Assembly: GCA_902617045.1 (NCBI GenBank) | Contig: CACMVA010000002.1 | Span: 1 to 64,000, forward strand | Origin: an uncultured SAR86 cluster bacterium | GTDB lineage: Bacteria > Pseudomonadota > Gammaproteobacteria > Magnimaribacterales > D2472 | Direction: 5' to 3' | Length of the DNA: 64,000 bases | Notes under the pieces: model-generated | What the model was told of the DNA's origin: nothing | Database searches by the model: none | The model's input: only the letters and a program-made list of their open reading frames with translations | Translations under genes and position numbers: made by a program | In this document: piece after piece, positions 9,649 through 19,275 of the stretch | Position numbering within the stretch: the stretch's first letter is position 1 | Layout: every line of letters begins with the position of its first letter

Positions 9649-10770
9649 ATGAAAAATATAGAAGAATTTATAGTTAAAGTATCTGAAAAAGATATTGATT
9701 TATTAAATAAAAAGATAGATCTAACAAGATGGCCTGATGAAATAAATCATAGATGGTCTCATGGGACGGATCTTAATTTCTTAAAAGAACTAACAAACTA
9801 TTGGCGAAATGAATTTAATTGGCGAGATCACGAAAAGAAGATTAATGACATTGGCAGCTACAGATATACAACCAAGTCCGGACTTAAGCTTCATTTCCTT
9901 CATTCAAAGTCAAAAAACGATAATGCTATTCCATTAGTAATGACTCATGGTTGGCCTGGAAGCATCCAAGAATTTTTAAAAATAATACCAATTATTCAAA
10001 AAAACTCTGATATTCCAATTGATATTATTTGCCCTTCTCTCCCAGGATTTGGTTTCTCTGACAAACCAAAAGAAGTTGGTATGGATTCCAAACAGATTGC
10101 TATTTTGCAGCATGAGCTTCTAATTGCTCTTGGATACGATAAGTATATTGTTCAAGGTGGTGACTGGGGAGCTACCATAAGCAAATGGATGGCTGAACTT
10201 TATCCAGATCATTGTATTGGTATTCATCTTAATATGATTATTGCTTGGCCGCCTGCTGATAAAGATCCATTAGAAAATACCTCACAAGAAGAACAAAAAT
10301 TAATGGCAAATTTTGAAAAATATAAAGAACAAGGAGTTGGATACTATGAGATACAAAAAACAAAACCACAAACACTTGGTTATGGCTTAAATGACTCTCC
10401 TGTTGGACTTGCTGCATGGATTGTAGAGAAGTTTTATGGCTGGTTTGATGGTAAAGAGAACAAACTAGTTGTTTCTGACGATGAAGTTTTGGCAATAGTA
10501 TCTTTATATTGGTTTAGTGAATCAATAACTTCATCAACAAGGTTATATAAAGAAAATGGAGATTTAGGATTTTCTTTTGAGAACATTAAGCAACCTATGG
10601 CAGGCGCAGTTTTTGAAAGAGACTTAATTGCACCTCCAAGAGCATGGGCTGAAGAAATCTATAATGTAGTTCAATGGAATACTCACAAAGGCGGACATTT
10701 TGCAGCCTTAGAGCAACCTGAATCACTTTCTAAGGATATTATAGAATTTGTAAAGAAACTAAAGATCTAA
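9649..10770 (+). CDS. Epoxide hydrolase (EHN-type alpha/beta hydrolase)
   Basis: 373 residues. The N-terminal EHN domain (about 1-105, with DLTRWPDE and YWRNEFNWRDHE) precedes an alpha/beta hydrolase fold: oxyanion motif HGWPGS, nucleophile Asp in GGDWGATIS, and catalytic His in KGGHFAALEQPE. This is the juvenile-hormone/microsomal epoxide hydrolase layout. ATG at 9649 is preferred over a TTG two codons upstream. No signal peptide. Its last 12 bases overlap the end of the convergent phytase gene. The physiological epoxide is unknown. Confidence 0.9.
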   Translation: MKNIEEFIVKVSEKDIDLLNKKIDLTRWPDEINHRWSHGTDLNFLKELTNYWRNEFNWRDHEKKINDIGSYRYTTKSGLKLHFLHSKSKNDNAIPLVMTHGWPGSIQEFLKIIPIIQKNSDIPIDIICPSLPGFGFSDKPKEVGMDSKQIAILQHELLIALGYDKYIVQGGDWGATISKWMAELYPDHCIGIHLNMIIAWPPADKDPLENTSQEEQKLMANFEKYKEQGVGYYEIQKTKPQTLGYGLNDSPVGLAAWIVEKFYGWFDGKENKLVVSDDEVLAIVSLYWFSESITSSTRLYKENGDLGFSFENIKQPMAGAVFERDLIAPPRAWAEEIYNVVQWNTHKGGHFAALEQPESLSKDIIEFVKKLKI

Positions 10771-11844
10771 TTTTTCTAGAACATCAGCAAAAGAAACATA
10801 TTTAAAATTCTGTCTCTTAACCTTATTTTTACCATCATTTGTTCCATCCTGCAGGACAAATAAACCCATAGGATATTTATTACCAAAATTGAAATTAATA
10901 ACGTCAATACCATCAGTGTCATTAACATTATCAATGTCCTTGTTACTACCAACTTTAAAACTGCCTAGGTATTTATAAGGCTCTTGTCGATTATAAATAT
11001 TAAAAGAACTATCACCTTGAGATGAAACGATAACATAGCCATCTTTTTCAGAAGATTTATAAACCGTTACTCCTTCAGGATCATCATCTATATTTCCAGA
11101 TCTATTATCAATAATAATAGGACTTGAAAAATCTAACTCGTTATTTATTTTATAGGCTCTTAAAATACCTCTATCTTGTTCTTCAGATATAAAAAGAGTT
11201 CTATTTTCATCGTCGTAAACACATCCCTCAGATTGAGTTGCATTTCCATTATTAAATGTTGTTAAAAGAGTCATTCCAAAGGGACCATAATTCCACATCT
11301 GTACCTTTGATCCCTCATCTTCTGTTAGAAATGCTATTAATCCAAATCTTGAATCAATGCCTGCACAAACTCCATAAACTACCATGTTTGCTTTAGCATT
11401 TATGTATGGCTCTTTTGAAATTTCAAAATTATTATCCTTTATAGCCTTATCAATATTAGTGTCTTTATATACCCAAATATCAAGTGTGTTTGTAGTTCTA
11501 TTTGATGCAAAGATAAATGAATAACTACCTATGTCTTTGTTATCATCATCAGTAACATTCATTGTTCTAACATCAATATTATTGATATCTCCAATTTCTG
11601 TGTAGCCTATTTTTTCGGCCTTTAAGTTATATGTATATATGCCACTTCTCTTATCTGTTCCAAATACTAGTGATCTATCTGGATTTAATTTATTTAGCCA
11701 AATGGCAGGATCATCTGCAGCATCTCCTTTTGAGATTACTTGAGGAGTCTCGTCGATTGCAGGAACTATATGAATAATTTTATCTATAGGATCAGATACT
11801 ACAGAAAGCGAATATATAAATAATGTTGTTAATAAGTATTTCAT
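10759..11844 (-). CDS. Exported beta-propeller phytase (3-phytase)
   Basis: 361 residues with a signal peptide (MKYLLTTLFIYSLSVVS). The beta-propeller phytase signature is spread along the protein: DAADDPAIWLNKL, VFGTDKRSGIYTYNL, QSEGCVYDDENRTLFISEEQ, DDPEGVTVYKSS, VIVSSQGDSSFNIYNR and DTDGIDVINF. These acidic motifs bind the calcium ions that activate the enzyme and bridge phosphate. It should release phosphate from inositol phosphates or related organophosphates in the periplasm or outside. It sits 56 bases downstream of a TonB-dependent receptor and near a phosphate permease. Confidence 0.93.
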   Translation of the reverse strand: MKYLLTTLFIYSLSVVSDPIDKIIHIVPAIDETPQVISKGDAADDPAIWLNKLNPDRSLVFGTDKRSGIYTYNLKAEKIGYTEIGDINNIDVRTMNVTDDDNKDIGSYSFIFASNRTTNTLDIWVYKDTNIDKAIKDNNFEISKEPYINAKANMVVYGVCAGIDSRFGLIAFLTEDEGSKVQMWNYGPFGMTLLTTFNNGNATQSEGCVYDDENRTLFISEEQDRGILRAYKINNELDFSSPIIIDNRSGNIDDDPEGVTVYKSSEKDGYVIVSSQGDSSFNIYNRQEPYKYLGSFKVGSNKDIDNVNDTDGIDVINFNFGNKYPMGLFVLQDGTNDGKNKVKRQNFKYVSFADVLEKLDL

Positions 11845-11849
11845 TTCTT

Positions 11850-11883
11850 ATAAAAATAAGGCAAGTTAAAGACTTGCCTTATT
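11850..11883 (-). terminator. Intrinsic terminator after TonB receptor
   Basis: Perfect 12-bp stem (11855-11866 with 11872-11883), 5-base loop, then a short T-rich tail on the minus strand. It lies between the receptor stop and the phytase start, so it may reduce rather than abolish transcription into the phytase. Also works as a symmetric hairpin on the plus strand. Confidence 0.75.
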
Positions 11884-11900
11884 ATTTAAATTTATTTGAA

Positions 11901-14438
11901 TTATAAATTATATCTTATGCCAATTGAATAGGTTGTTCCATACTCGTCATATTGAGATAATCTGTTTGGAGTTCCCCAATAGTAAAACTCTGGTTCATCA
12001 GTTATGTTATTGATATCAAATTTAAGACTTAGATTGTCATTAATTTTATATTTAAGATTAAAATCAATTTGAGTGTGATCATCTGTGTACCTAATATTAT
12101 TATTATCTAAATCCTCTTGAATGGTTTCGCTATCATCATCTGCAAGGTAATCTAAATAAGGCGATCTTGAAACAGACGATAGCCTTATATCAAATTTATT
12201 TTTATCGTAACCTATAGAGATATTAGAAACATCTTCTGATAATTTTCTGAATGGAAATGTTACAGTTCCATTATCTACATCTAATGATGAAGTTCCATCA
12301 GTAGTAGTAAAGTTCATTGAAACAAACAGGCCATCAAAGGGTTCTGGCAGCATATTTAGCTCTTGAAATATATTTAATTCAAAACCATCAACATCAGAGT
12401 CATCTGTATTTACAAATGTCAATAATTCGTCAAAAAGCAAACCATTTACTGTTGTATTAGCCACTGCAAGTGGATAAATTGCATTTTCGATTTCTTTCTT
12501 AAAATATCCAAATGATGCGAAAGAGCCATCACCGTAATATTCAATTGATAAATCAAAATTAGTTGCTTCATACGGGTCAAGATCTGGGTTACCCATCTCA
12601 CCTCGATAATTACCATCATCTCTTTCTCTTATATCTGCTATCAAGTTTGCTTGACCAAAACCCGGTCTAGATAATGCTCTCCATATTGCGCCTCTAATGA
12701 TAGTTTGATCATCTAAGAAATATTTAACATTTAAACTTGGCGAGACAAACGTGTAACTCTTTGATGCTGTTAACACATCATCTACATCACCATCATTATA
12801 TCCAAGAGTATCGAAATCAGTATCTTCAACCCTAATACCTGCTATAACAATTGCCTTATCAAAATCCATTGTACCCATAAAATATATCGCGGTAATATCT
12901 TCATTTGTTGTAAAGTCTTCTTCAAAGTTATCATAATCAGGACCACCAGTGTATTGACCCTTTCTTGCATATAAAAGATTTTCATCAGCATGAGGACCGT
13001 ACTGTTGTCCGGCGAATGGCCAAGATCTTATGTATGGTCCAAATTCAGATTGAAGTAAAGCTTGCACATTATCATCATCAACTTCTATTTGATTGCTATC
13101 ACCTTTTTTCTCTCTAGACTTATATTTAAAACCATATTTTACTGTTGTTGGAACATCCATAAACGTAAATCCATCTTTCGTCATATCTATACTAAACGCT
13201 GTTTCAGTATCTTTGATTAAACTCCAATCTTCTTCCCATGCATCAACATTTAAATCAGCATAAAGCACACCTTGAGCATATGATGAGAGAGATAAACCGA
13301 CTTTTTGAGGATCTTGATAAAAGAATGAGCCACAAGGACCTCCGCAATCATCAGTATCAATTCTATCGCTTCTAAATGTTACATCAACATTATCTGTATC
13401 ATTTTCTTCAGCGTAAGAGTGACTAAACTGCACTTCTGCGAACCAGCCGTTTATCAATGTCTCACCGCCCAATATCACGGTTCTTATTTCACGTGTTTCT
13501 ATTCTTTTTCTAACTTCAGCATCTCTTCTAACTCTATTAATCTCGCTTGAGCCTGCATATACGTTACCGGTTCTAAGAGAGCCAAATTCTTCTTTATTCC
13601 TTAATTCATCATCATCATATTTGTTATATAAAAGATTTGCATAAATTGATGTATCGTCATCTATCATCATATCGATATCATATGTAACACCTGTTCTTTC
13701 TCTTGTTAAATCATAAAACCTCATCTCCCAATCATCATCAAGAAAGATATTTCCGTCGTCTGTATCCCAAGCTGGAAAACCGGTTTCGTTGTTGTAGGTA
13801 ACAATCTGCTTAGATGCGTATGTAACACCAAGAACATGTCCAATATTTTCATTAATCATTGAACCATAAGTAAACGCCATTTTTGGATTATCAGAATTTT
13901 TAGATTGCTCATTGTATGAAGTGTCTGCTTTAAATTTTAGAAGTGTTCCGTCAATTGAAGTAGCTCTTTTAGTATTAAACTCAATTCTTCCGCCAATTGA
14001 GTCAGCATCTTTATCTGCTGTTAGTGTCTTGTATACTTCTATTGAATCTAGCAATTCAGTTGGCAGACCATCAAGCATAACAGCCCTACCTCCCTCTGGA
14101 GCAGGAACAAGAGCACCGTTAACTGCAATTGAATTAAGATCACCAGATATACCTCTTATATTTACATATCTGCCTTCGCCTTGATCGTTTTCAACTGAAA
14201 TACCTGATAGTCTTCTTATGGCTTCAGCTGCTGTTGTATCTGGAAAGTCACCTAAAGCATCAGAATCTACGACAGAAACAATTAAATTTGATTGTCTTTG
14301 TTTTTCAATAGCAGAAACAATACTAGCTTTTGTACCAACTACTACAACTTCTTCAACTTGCTCATCGTTAGTATTATTTTCTGACTCTTGAGAAAATAAA
14401 GATAGTGATAGAAACAATGGGAATATATATTTTTTCAT
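11901..14438 (-). CDS. TonB-dependent outer-membrane receptor (paired with phytase)
   Basis: 845 residues with signal peptide. The plug begins after a TonB-box-like EEVVVVGTKAS and has DFPDTTAAEAIRRLSGISVE, RYVNIRGISGDLNSIAVNG and DADSIGGRIEFNTKRA; the barrel ends with YSIGIRYNL. It belongs to the long receptors typical of Caulobacter and Alteromonas-type bacteria (TIGR01782 style). No N-terminal STN signalling domain. The adjacency to a phytase suggests uptake of a phosphorylated or metal-phytate substrate; that is inference. Divergent from a TetR gene that may control it. Confidence 0.93.
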   Translation of the reverse strand: MKKYIFPLFLSLSLFSQESENNTNDEQVEEVVVVGTKASIVSAIEKQRQSNLIVSVVDSDALGDFPDTTAAEAIRRLSGISVENDQGEGRYVNIRGISGDLNSIAVNGALVPAPEGGRAVMLDGLPTELLDSIEVYKTLTADKDADSIGGRIEFNTKRATSIDGTLLKFKADTSYNEQSKNSDNPKMAFTYGSMINENIGHVLGVTYASKQIVTYNNETGFPAWDTDDGNIFLDDDWEMRFYDLTRERTGVTYDIDMMIDDDTSIYANLLYNKYDDDELRNKEEFGSLRTGNVYAGSSEINRVRRDAEVRKRIETREIRTVILGGETLINGWFAEVQFSHSYAEENDTDNVDVTFRSDRIDTDDCGGPCGSFFYQDPQKVGLSLSSYAQGVLYADLNVDAWEEDWSLIKDTETAFSIDMTKDGFTFMDVPTTVKYGFKYKSREKKGDSNQIEVDDDNVQALLQSEFGPYIRSWPFAGQQYGPHADENLLYARKGQYTGGPDYDNFEEDFTTNEDITAIYFMGTMDFDKAIVIAGIRVEDTDFDTLGYNDGDVDDVLTASKSYTFVSPSLNVKYFLDDQTIIRGAIWRALSRPGFGQANLIADIRERDDGNYRGEMGNPDLDPYEATNFDLSIEYYGDGSFASFGYFKKEIENAIYPLAVANTTVNGLLFDELLTFVNTDDSDVDGFELNIFQELNMLPEPFDGLFVSMNFTTTDGTSSLDVDNGTVTFPFRKLSEDVSNISIGYDKNKFDIRLSSVSRSPYLDYLADDDSETIQEDLDNNNIRYTDDHTQIDFNLKYKINDNLSLKFDINNITDEPEFYYWGTPNRLSQYDEYGTTYSIGIRYNL

Positions 14439-14534
14439 GAAATCTCCAATATAATGCAGTAATTTTAAATTTAGAGTGCAACAGAAATAACATTAATTTG
14501 TGAACATTATGTGAATTTTTTAAGTTCTTTTATG

Positions 14535-14562
14535 TTTACATTTATAGACATTTGTCCATAAT
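14535..14562 (+). promoter_or_regulatory. Promoter with overlapping palindromic operator of the TetR gene
   Basis: A sigma-70-like promoter TTTACA (14535-14540), 16-base spacer, CATAAT (14557-14562) would start transcription at about 14569, the GTG start codon, giving a leaderless message. A 20-bp palindrome TTATAGACA-TT-TGTCCATAA (14542-14561, 8 of 9 pairs) lies in the spacer and -10, a position suited to autorepression. Confidence 0.6.
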
Positions 14563-14568
14563 TAAATA

Positions 14569-15162
14569 GTGGAGACTTTAGCAAAACAAGACAGAAGCAA
14601 AGAAAGAATTAATAAAATAATTGATGCTGCAATTAATATTGTTGAAGATGGTGAGATTGATGATCTTACTCTTGCAAAAGTAGCAGAAAAATCTGGTTTA
14701 AAAAGAACATCGACTTATAAATTCATACCAACTGTAGATTTCTTAAAAAAACTAATAATCTTAAAATGTATTAATGAATGTCTAGAAAACTTTTCAAAAA
14801 ACATCTTAAGTGATAGTGATAAAGGAGATCTTATAAAAGTTACAAATTATATTATTTATAATATTTATGAATATTTCTTTTATTCTTCAATAGCACAAAA
14901 ATTAATTCTTAGTAATACCATAAATCCGCCTTTAGACTCAGATTCAATTCATCAGTTAGGTAATGTCATTCAAGAAACTTACGAAGAATCCATAAGTCTC
15001 GATAATGTTTTTAATAAAGAAGGTGTTTGCAGAGTTGTAGCTCAAATTATTCTTTCAATATTTTCATTAAACACAAAAGAAAGTGGTAAATTAAATGATA
15101 TTGGAAAAATTGAAGCATCTAGAGCTGTGGTTGCATACATGACCAGCTGGATAAAGAGGTAA
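14569..15162 (+). CDS. TetR-family transcriptional regulator
   Basis: 197 residues beginning at GTG. The N-terminal DNA-binding part reads KERINKIIDAAINIVEDG...LTLAKVAEKSGLKRTSTYKFIPTVDFL, the usual helix-turn-helix of TetR regulators; the rest is a helical ligand domain without recognisable specificity. It is divergent from the TonB receptor, so receptor and regulator probably share control, and it is convergent (2-base gap) with the phosphate permease. Ligand unknown. Confidence 0.85.
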   Translation: METLAKQDRSKERINKIIDAAINIVEDGEIDDLTLAKVAEKSGLKRTSTYKFIPTVDFLKKLIILKCINECLENFSKNILSDSDKGDLIKVTNYIIYNIYEYFFYSSIAQKLILSNTINPPLDSDSIHQLGNVIQETYEESISLDNVFNKEGVCRVVAQIILSIFSLNTKESGKLNDIGKIEASRAVVAYMTSWIKR

Positions 15163-15164
15163 AA

Positions 15165-16412
15165 TCAAACTCCGAATATTATTCTTAGAAAAACCCAATA
15201 CAAGATTGTTAAAAAAGCTCCAATTGGAATTGTTATCAACCATGAAGTAATAATTCTCGTTATTGACTTAGTATTTAAATGTTTAGCCCCTTTTGCCAAT
15301 CCAACTCCAATAACTCCTCCAACTAGTGTATGAGTTGTTGAAATTGGAAATCCAACGTAAGAAGCAACTACAACCGTAGTTGCTGTAGCAAGTTCGGCTG
15401 AAAAACCAAGACTAGGCTTTAATGCAGTAATTTTTTCTCCTACAGTTTTTATTACATTTTTTCCAAGCATACTTAAACCAAAAACAATTCCTGTTGCCCC
15501 TAAAAAAAGAATCCAAGCTTGAACTGGAGACGAAGTATCTATAATACCATTTGAATTTACAGTGGAGACAATTGCAGCAAGAGGTCCAATTGCATTAGCA
15601 ACATCATTTGAGCCATGAGCAAAAGCCATTGCACATGCCGAGACAATCATTAAAATTGCAAATGCAGATTCAATTCCATTTTTTTTAATTTTTGAAAAAT
15701 TTTGTCTCAACAGAATATAAGTAAATGCAGCTGCAATAATTCCAAAAATTGAACTAAACATGTATACATCTGACTCTGATAATTCAAGTCCTATATTTTT
15801 AAGTCCTTTTCTTGCAATAACTAATGAAATAATAAAAGCAACATAAAAGCTATATATAGGGATTATGTTAAGGGCTCTTCTGCCTGGATTAGTGCTATCA
15901 AGAATAGATTTTTTTGCACTTAAATAAATTAGAAATGCTAATAATCCTGCAATTATTGGCGATGTTACCCAACTTGAAGCTATACCACCTACTGTCCCCC
16001 AAGATACATAACTCATTCCTTTTGAAATTGAAACAAAACCAATTATTGCACCAACGATTGAATGAGTTGTGGAAACTGGCCAGCCTCTTCTTGAGGCAAT
16101 AATTAACCATGTTCCTGCGGCTAATAATGACGATAACATTCCAATAATAAATTTATTTGCATCCTCATAAATTGTTGGGTCAACAATTCCTTTTCTTATT
16201 GTTGAGGTAACTTCACCACCTCCAAAATATGCTCCAAGAAATTCAAATATTGCAGCAATAATGATAGCCTGTTTTAGAGTAATTGCCTTGCTTCCAACTG
16301 AAGTTCCCATAGCATTTGCAACATCATTAGCACCTATTCCATATGCCATAAAGAACCCAACTATAGATGCTATAATTACTATTGCAAGAGGGCTTAAGAA
16401 TAGAGTTTCCAT
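15165..16412 (-). CDS. pitA: PiT-family inorganic phosphate permease
   Basis: 415-residue membrane transporter with the two PiT signature repeats: YGIGANDVANAMGTSVGSKA near the N-terminus and FAHGSNDVANAIGPLAA in the second half, each followed by a WPVSTTHS/FPISTTHTLVG loop. About ten helices. It imports phosphate (or metal-phosphate) with protons or sodium. It is divergent from the PPK2-Ppx operon across 89 bases, linking uptake to polyphosphate metabolism. Confidence 0.95.
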   Translation of the reverse strand: METLFLSPLAIVIIASIVGFFMAYGIGANDVANAMGTSVGSKAITLKQAIIIAAIFEFLGAYFGGGEVTSTIRKGIVDPTIYEDANKFIIGMLSSLLAAGTWLIIASRRGWPVSTTHSIVGAIIGFVSISKGMSYVSWGTVGGIASSWVTSPIIAGLLAFLIYLSAKKSILDSTNPGRRALNIIPIYSFYVAFIISLVIARKGLKNIGLELSESDVYMFSSIFGIIAAAFTYILLRQNFSKIKKNGIESAFAILMIVSACAMAFAHGSNDVANAIGPLAAIVSTVNSNGIIDTSSPVQAWILFLGATGIVFGLSMLGKNVIKTVGEKITALKPSLGFSAELATATTVVVASYVGFPISTTHTLVGGVIGVGLAKGAKHLNTKSITRIITSWLITIPIGAFLTILYWVFLRIIFGV

Positions 16413-16501
16413 ATTATTTTTGAGAAAAAATTTTACGCTTAAATGTTATCATTTGTGTTAAGAATATAAAACTTTTAGGTGTCATCTAATTTAAATATAA
16501 A

Positions 16502-17341
16502 ATGAAAATTATAAATTTAGATCAAACTGATTATAAAAAACTTGATGCAAAATCTTACGATTTAGAAAAAAGAAGACTAAGAATTGAATTTTTGAAACTT
16601 CAAGAAGATGTAATTAAAAATAATAGAAGAATATGTATCGTATTTGAAGGCAGAGACACTGCTGGTAAAAGTACAGCAATTAGATTCTTTTCAGAATACT
16701 TAATGCCAAAACATTTTAATTACATTCAGCTAGGAATTCCAACAAAATGGGAATCATCTCACTGGTTCCAGAGATGGAAAAAGGTAATTCCAAATAGCGG
16801 TCAAATTTCATTTCTTGACAGATCTTGGTATACACGAGCAATAACTGAACCCATTATGGGTTATTGCACTGAAAATCAATACAGAGCATTTATGAAAAAA
16901 GTTAATAATTGGGAAGAGCAATTAATAAGTGATGGAGTTGAATTAACAAAATTTTATTTTTCACTATCAAAAGATCAACAAAAAATTAGAATGAAAGCAA
17001 GAAAAAATTCTGAACTTAAGTATTGGAAGCTTACAAAAAATGATGAAAAAGTAATTACTAAATGGAACGCCTTCACATTATACAAAGAGCAGATGTTTGA
17101 AAAAACTGGAACTGAAGTTAGTCCATGGGTTTCAATTAATTCGAATAATAAAATGATTGCGCGGTTAACATCATTAAGATATCTATTGAATAAAACTGAA
17201 TATCATGGGAAGAAGATTCTTAAGCCTGCAAAATGGTCAAAGTCTTTGAATAATTATTCAACAAGTCTAGAAGGAGTTAAATTTGATAACCTTTCATATG
17301 AGCAATTTATGATCATAAGCAAATATAGCGACGACATATAA
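16502..17341 (+). CDS. ppk2: Polyphosphate kinase 2
   Basis: 279-residue single-domain PPK2. P-loop GRDTAGKST at 50-58, Walker B SFLDRSWYTRA with Asp106, and lid module RMKARKNSELKYWKLT near 164-177. PPK2 enzymes transfer phosphate between polyphosphate and nucleotides; a one-domain protein of this size usually phosphorylates NDP or NMP with polyphosphate, but the class cannot be fixed by eye. Its TAA overlaps the ATG of ppx by one base, so the pair is translationally coupled. Confidence 0.94.
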   Translation: MKIINLDQTDYKKLDAKSYDLEKRRLRIEFLKLQEDVIKNNRRICIVFEGRDTAGKSTAIRFFSEYLMPKHFNYIQLGIPTKWESSHWFQRWKKVIPNSGQISFLDRSWYTRAITEPIMGYCTENQYRAFMKKVNNWEEQLISDGVELTKFYFSLSKDQQKIRMKARKNSELKYWKLTKNDEKVITKWNAFTLYKEQMFEKTGTEVSPWVSINSNNKMIARLTSLRYLLNKTEYHGKKILKPAKWSKSLNNYSTSLEGVKFDNLSYEQFMIISKYSDDI

Positions 17342-18204
17342 TGAAAATTGCTTCCGTAGATATTGGCACAAATGCAGTAAAATCTAAGATTTTTGAAACA
17401 ACACCCACCTCAATTAAGTTTATTGATGGAATACGTTCCCCAATTCGTCTTGGAGCAGAAGTTTTTGAAGGGGGAAAGATATCTGATAAAAAACTAAGAG
17501 AATTAGTAAGTACGCTAAAAAGATATCAGAAAAAATTTACTAAAGATAAAATTGATCAATACGAAATTATTGCTACTAGCGCATTAAGAAATACCACTAA
17601 CTCGGAAGAAGCAAGAACATATATAGAAAATAAAATTGAACATCCAATTCGAATAATTTCAGGTCTTGAAGAAGCTCAGTTAATAGGTTTTCATCCAAAG
17701 GCACAAAAAGAAAATAATAAAGCATATGTTGATGTTGGTGGGGGAAGTACTGAGATCTATATTTACAATAATCCAAAACATTCAATTCAATCTTTTCAAT
17801 TAGGTGGTGTTAGATTAATGCTTAAAAAAGATAAGAGAAAAGAATGGGATAGATTGGATAAATGGTTAAAGCAATTCAATGATATAACAGAGATCATAGG
17901 ACTTGGAGGTAACATTAGAGCCTTTTTAAATGCTCATAAATTAAAAAAAATGAAATCTGATGATTTTTTAAAAAAATATAAGAATCTAAGAAATCTTGAA
18001 ATAGAAGAAAAAATTAACAAGTATGGATTTGCAAATGATAGAGCTGACGTCATTGATTTTGGATTAAAAATCTATGAGAGAATTATAAAAAAATTAGAGA
18101 TTAAAACTATACAATCAACCAAATGGGGTGTCTCTGATTCAATTGCAGTTAAAATTTTCCATGAAATTTATTCAAAAAAAATATCAATATATAATGAAAA
18201 ATGA
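17341..18204 (+). CDS. ppx: Ppx/GppA-type exopolyphosphatase, short form
   Basis: 287 residues of the ASKHA fold: phosphate-1 motif IASVDIGTNAVKSKIF, ATSALRNTTN, SGLEEAQLIGF, YVDVGGGSTEIYIY and IGLGGNIRAF. The C-terminal HD-like domains of the 500-residue E. coli Ppx are absent, as in many short homologues. It would hydrolyse terminal phosphates from polyphosphate or pppGpp. Overlaps ppk2 (1 base) and the channel gene (4 bases), so the three act as one unit. Confidence 0.9.
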   Translation: MKIASVDIGTNAVKSKIFETTPTSIKFIDGIRSPIRLGAEVFEGGKISDKKLRELVSTLKRYQKKFTKDKIDQYEIIATSALRNTTNSEEARTYIENKIEHPIRIISGLEEAQLIGFHPKAQKENNKAYVDVGGGSTEIYIYNNPKHSIQSFQLGGVRLMLKKDKRKEWDRLDKWLKQFNDITEIIGLGGNIRAFLNAHKLKKMKSDDFLKKYKNLRNLEIEEKINKYGFANDRADVIDFGLKIYERIIKKLEIKTIQSTKWGVSDSIAVKIFHEIYSKKISIYNEK

Positions 18205-18836
18205 AATTAAATAAATATATTTCTGAGTTTTTAGGAACAGCTTTTCTATTCTGTGCAGTTGTGGGCTCCGGAATAATGGCTCAATCACTTACCAATGATG
18301 AATCAATTATTTTGTTTGTTAATGCTGTTATAACTTTTTTCGCTCTTTATTTCTTAATTTCATCATTTGAGTCATACAGTAATCATTTTAATCCAGTTGT
18401 ATCTCTAGCATTTTTTTTAAACAAAGAAATTTCTTTTAAAGCGTTTGTACTATTTACACTTTTGCAGATTTTAGGAGCAATCATTGGAGTTTTGACTGCA
18501 AATATTATGTTTGATGTTGAATTATTTCAGCTCTCTAATAAAAACAGGTCTGGATTCAATATTTATCTTTCCGAAATTATTGCTACTTTTGGGTTGGTAT
18601 TTTTTATATTAATTTCAAATAAAGATAAAATTGCATTAATTGTTGCATCATATATTGGTGCAGCATATTGGTTTACATCATCTACATCATTTGCAAACCT
18701 AGCCGGCACGATTGGACGTATGTTCTCTGACAGCTTTGCTGGTATAAGCCCCGAAAATGTTTTCTCATTTGGTTTAGCACAGATTATCGGATCAATTATA
18801 GCGTTTATAGTTTATAAATATTTCTTTAAAGATTGA
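18201..18836 (+). CDS. MIP/aquaporin-family channel with altered NPA motifs
   Basis: 211-residue channel with six hydrophobic helices. The first half-helix motif is FNPVVSL (NPV in place of NPA); the second is SFANLAGTIGRMFSDSFAG, where the expected Asn-Pro-Ala has become Asn-Leu-Ala, while the pore Arg in IGR is retained. Start ATG overlaps the ppx stop (ATGA). Its place behind ppk2 and ppx suggests passage of a small phosphorus- or arsenic-related solute or osmotic relief during phosphate uptake, but the substrate is unknown. It overlaps the end of gspM by 11 bases. Confidence 0.82.
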   Translation: MKLNKYISEFLGTAFLFCAVVGSGIMAQSLTNDESIILFVNAVITFFALYFLISSFESYSNHFNPVVSLAFFLNKEISFKAFVLFTLLQILGAIIGVLTANIMFDVELFQLSNKNRSGFNIYLSEIIATFGLVFFILISNKDKIALIVASYIGAAYWFTSSTSFANLAGTIGRMFSDSFAGISPENVFSFGLAQIIGSIIAFIVYKYFFKD

Positions 18837-19275
18837 TTATAAAAAGCTCTGTAAAAGATCCGTTTTCGTTTTTTGAATAAGTAACTTTACTAAAATCTTT
18901 TTCTAACATAAAAGCTATCTTATCTGAAACAGAAAAAGATTCTTGTAAATTTTTAGTTTCAAAAGAAATTTTTAAATAATTATCAATATTATCTACTTCA
19001 AGATTTTTTATATCTAAATCTATCGAGTTGTCTATAAATGATTTGATTTCAGCAGGATCATTTGACTGATTAATAAATGAATTACTTAGCTGTTGAGCTT
19101 TTAGAACGACGTATTCATAATCAGATTTAGCTTTTTCAAGTTTTTTTGATGAAAAATTCAAGGACTGAATTGTATTAGTAAAAATAAAAAATAATATTAA
19201 TGTAACAACCATTAATAAAGTAGCCAATACTAAATTTCTTTCCCTATTATTTAAGCTACTCAAAAAGTTATTCAT
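18826..19275 (-). CDS. gspM: Type II secretion protein GspM
   Basis: 149 residues: short cytoplasmic N-terminus (MNNFLSSLNNRERNLV), one transmembrane helix (ATLLMVVTLILFFIFT) and a periplasmic ferredoxin-like domain. The sequence is weakly conserved and identified mainly by topology and by being last in the gsp operon, directly after gspL (ATGA overlap). GspM binds GspL and the pseudopilus assembly platform. No gspN follows. Confidence 0.82.
   Translation of the reverse strand: MNNFLSSLNNRERNLVLATLLMVVTLILFFIFTNTIQSLNFSSKKLEKAKSDYEYVVLKAQQLSNSFINQSNDPAEIKSFIDNSIDLDIKNLEVDNIDNYLKISFETKNLQESFSVSDKIAFMLEKDFSKVTYSKNENGSFTELFIINL

Noticed and set aside
14499-14515. Pho box before the first TonB receptor
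   Set aside because: TGTGAA direct repeats have the right period but match the PhoB half-site poorly; kept only as a note in the TetR finding.
16413-16501. Pho box between pitA and ppk2
   Set aside because: Only isolated fragments such as GTGTCAT are present, without a second half-site at 11 bases.
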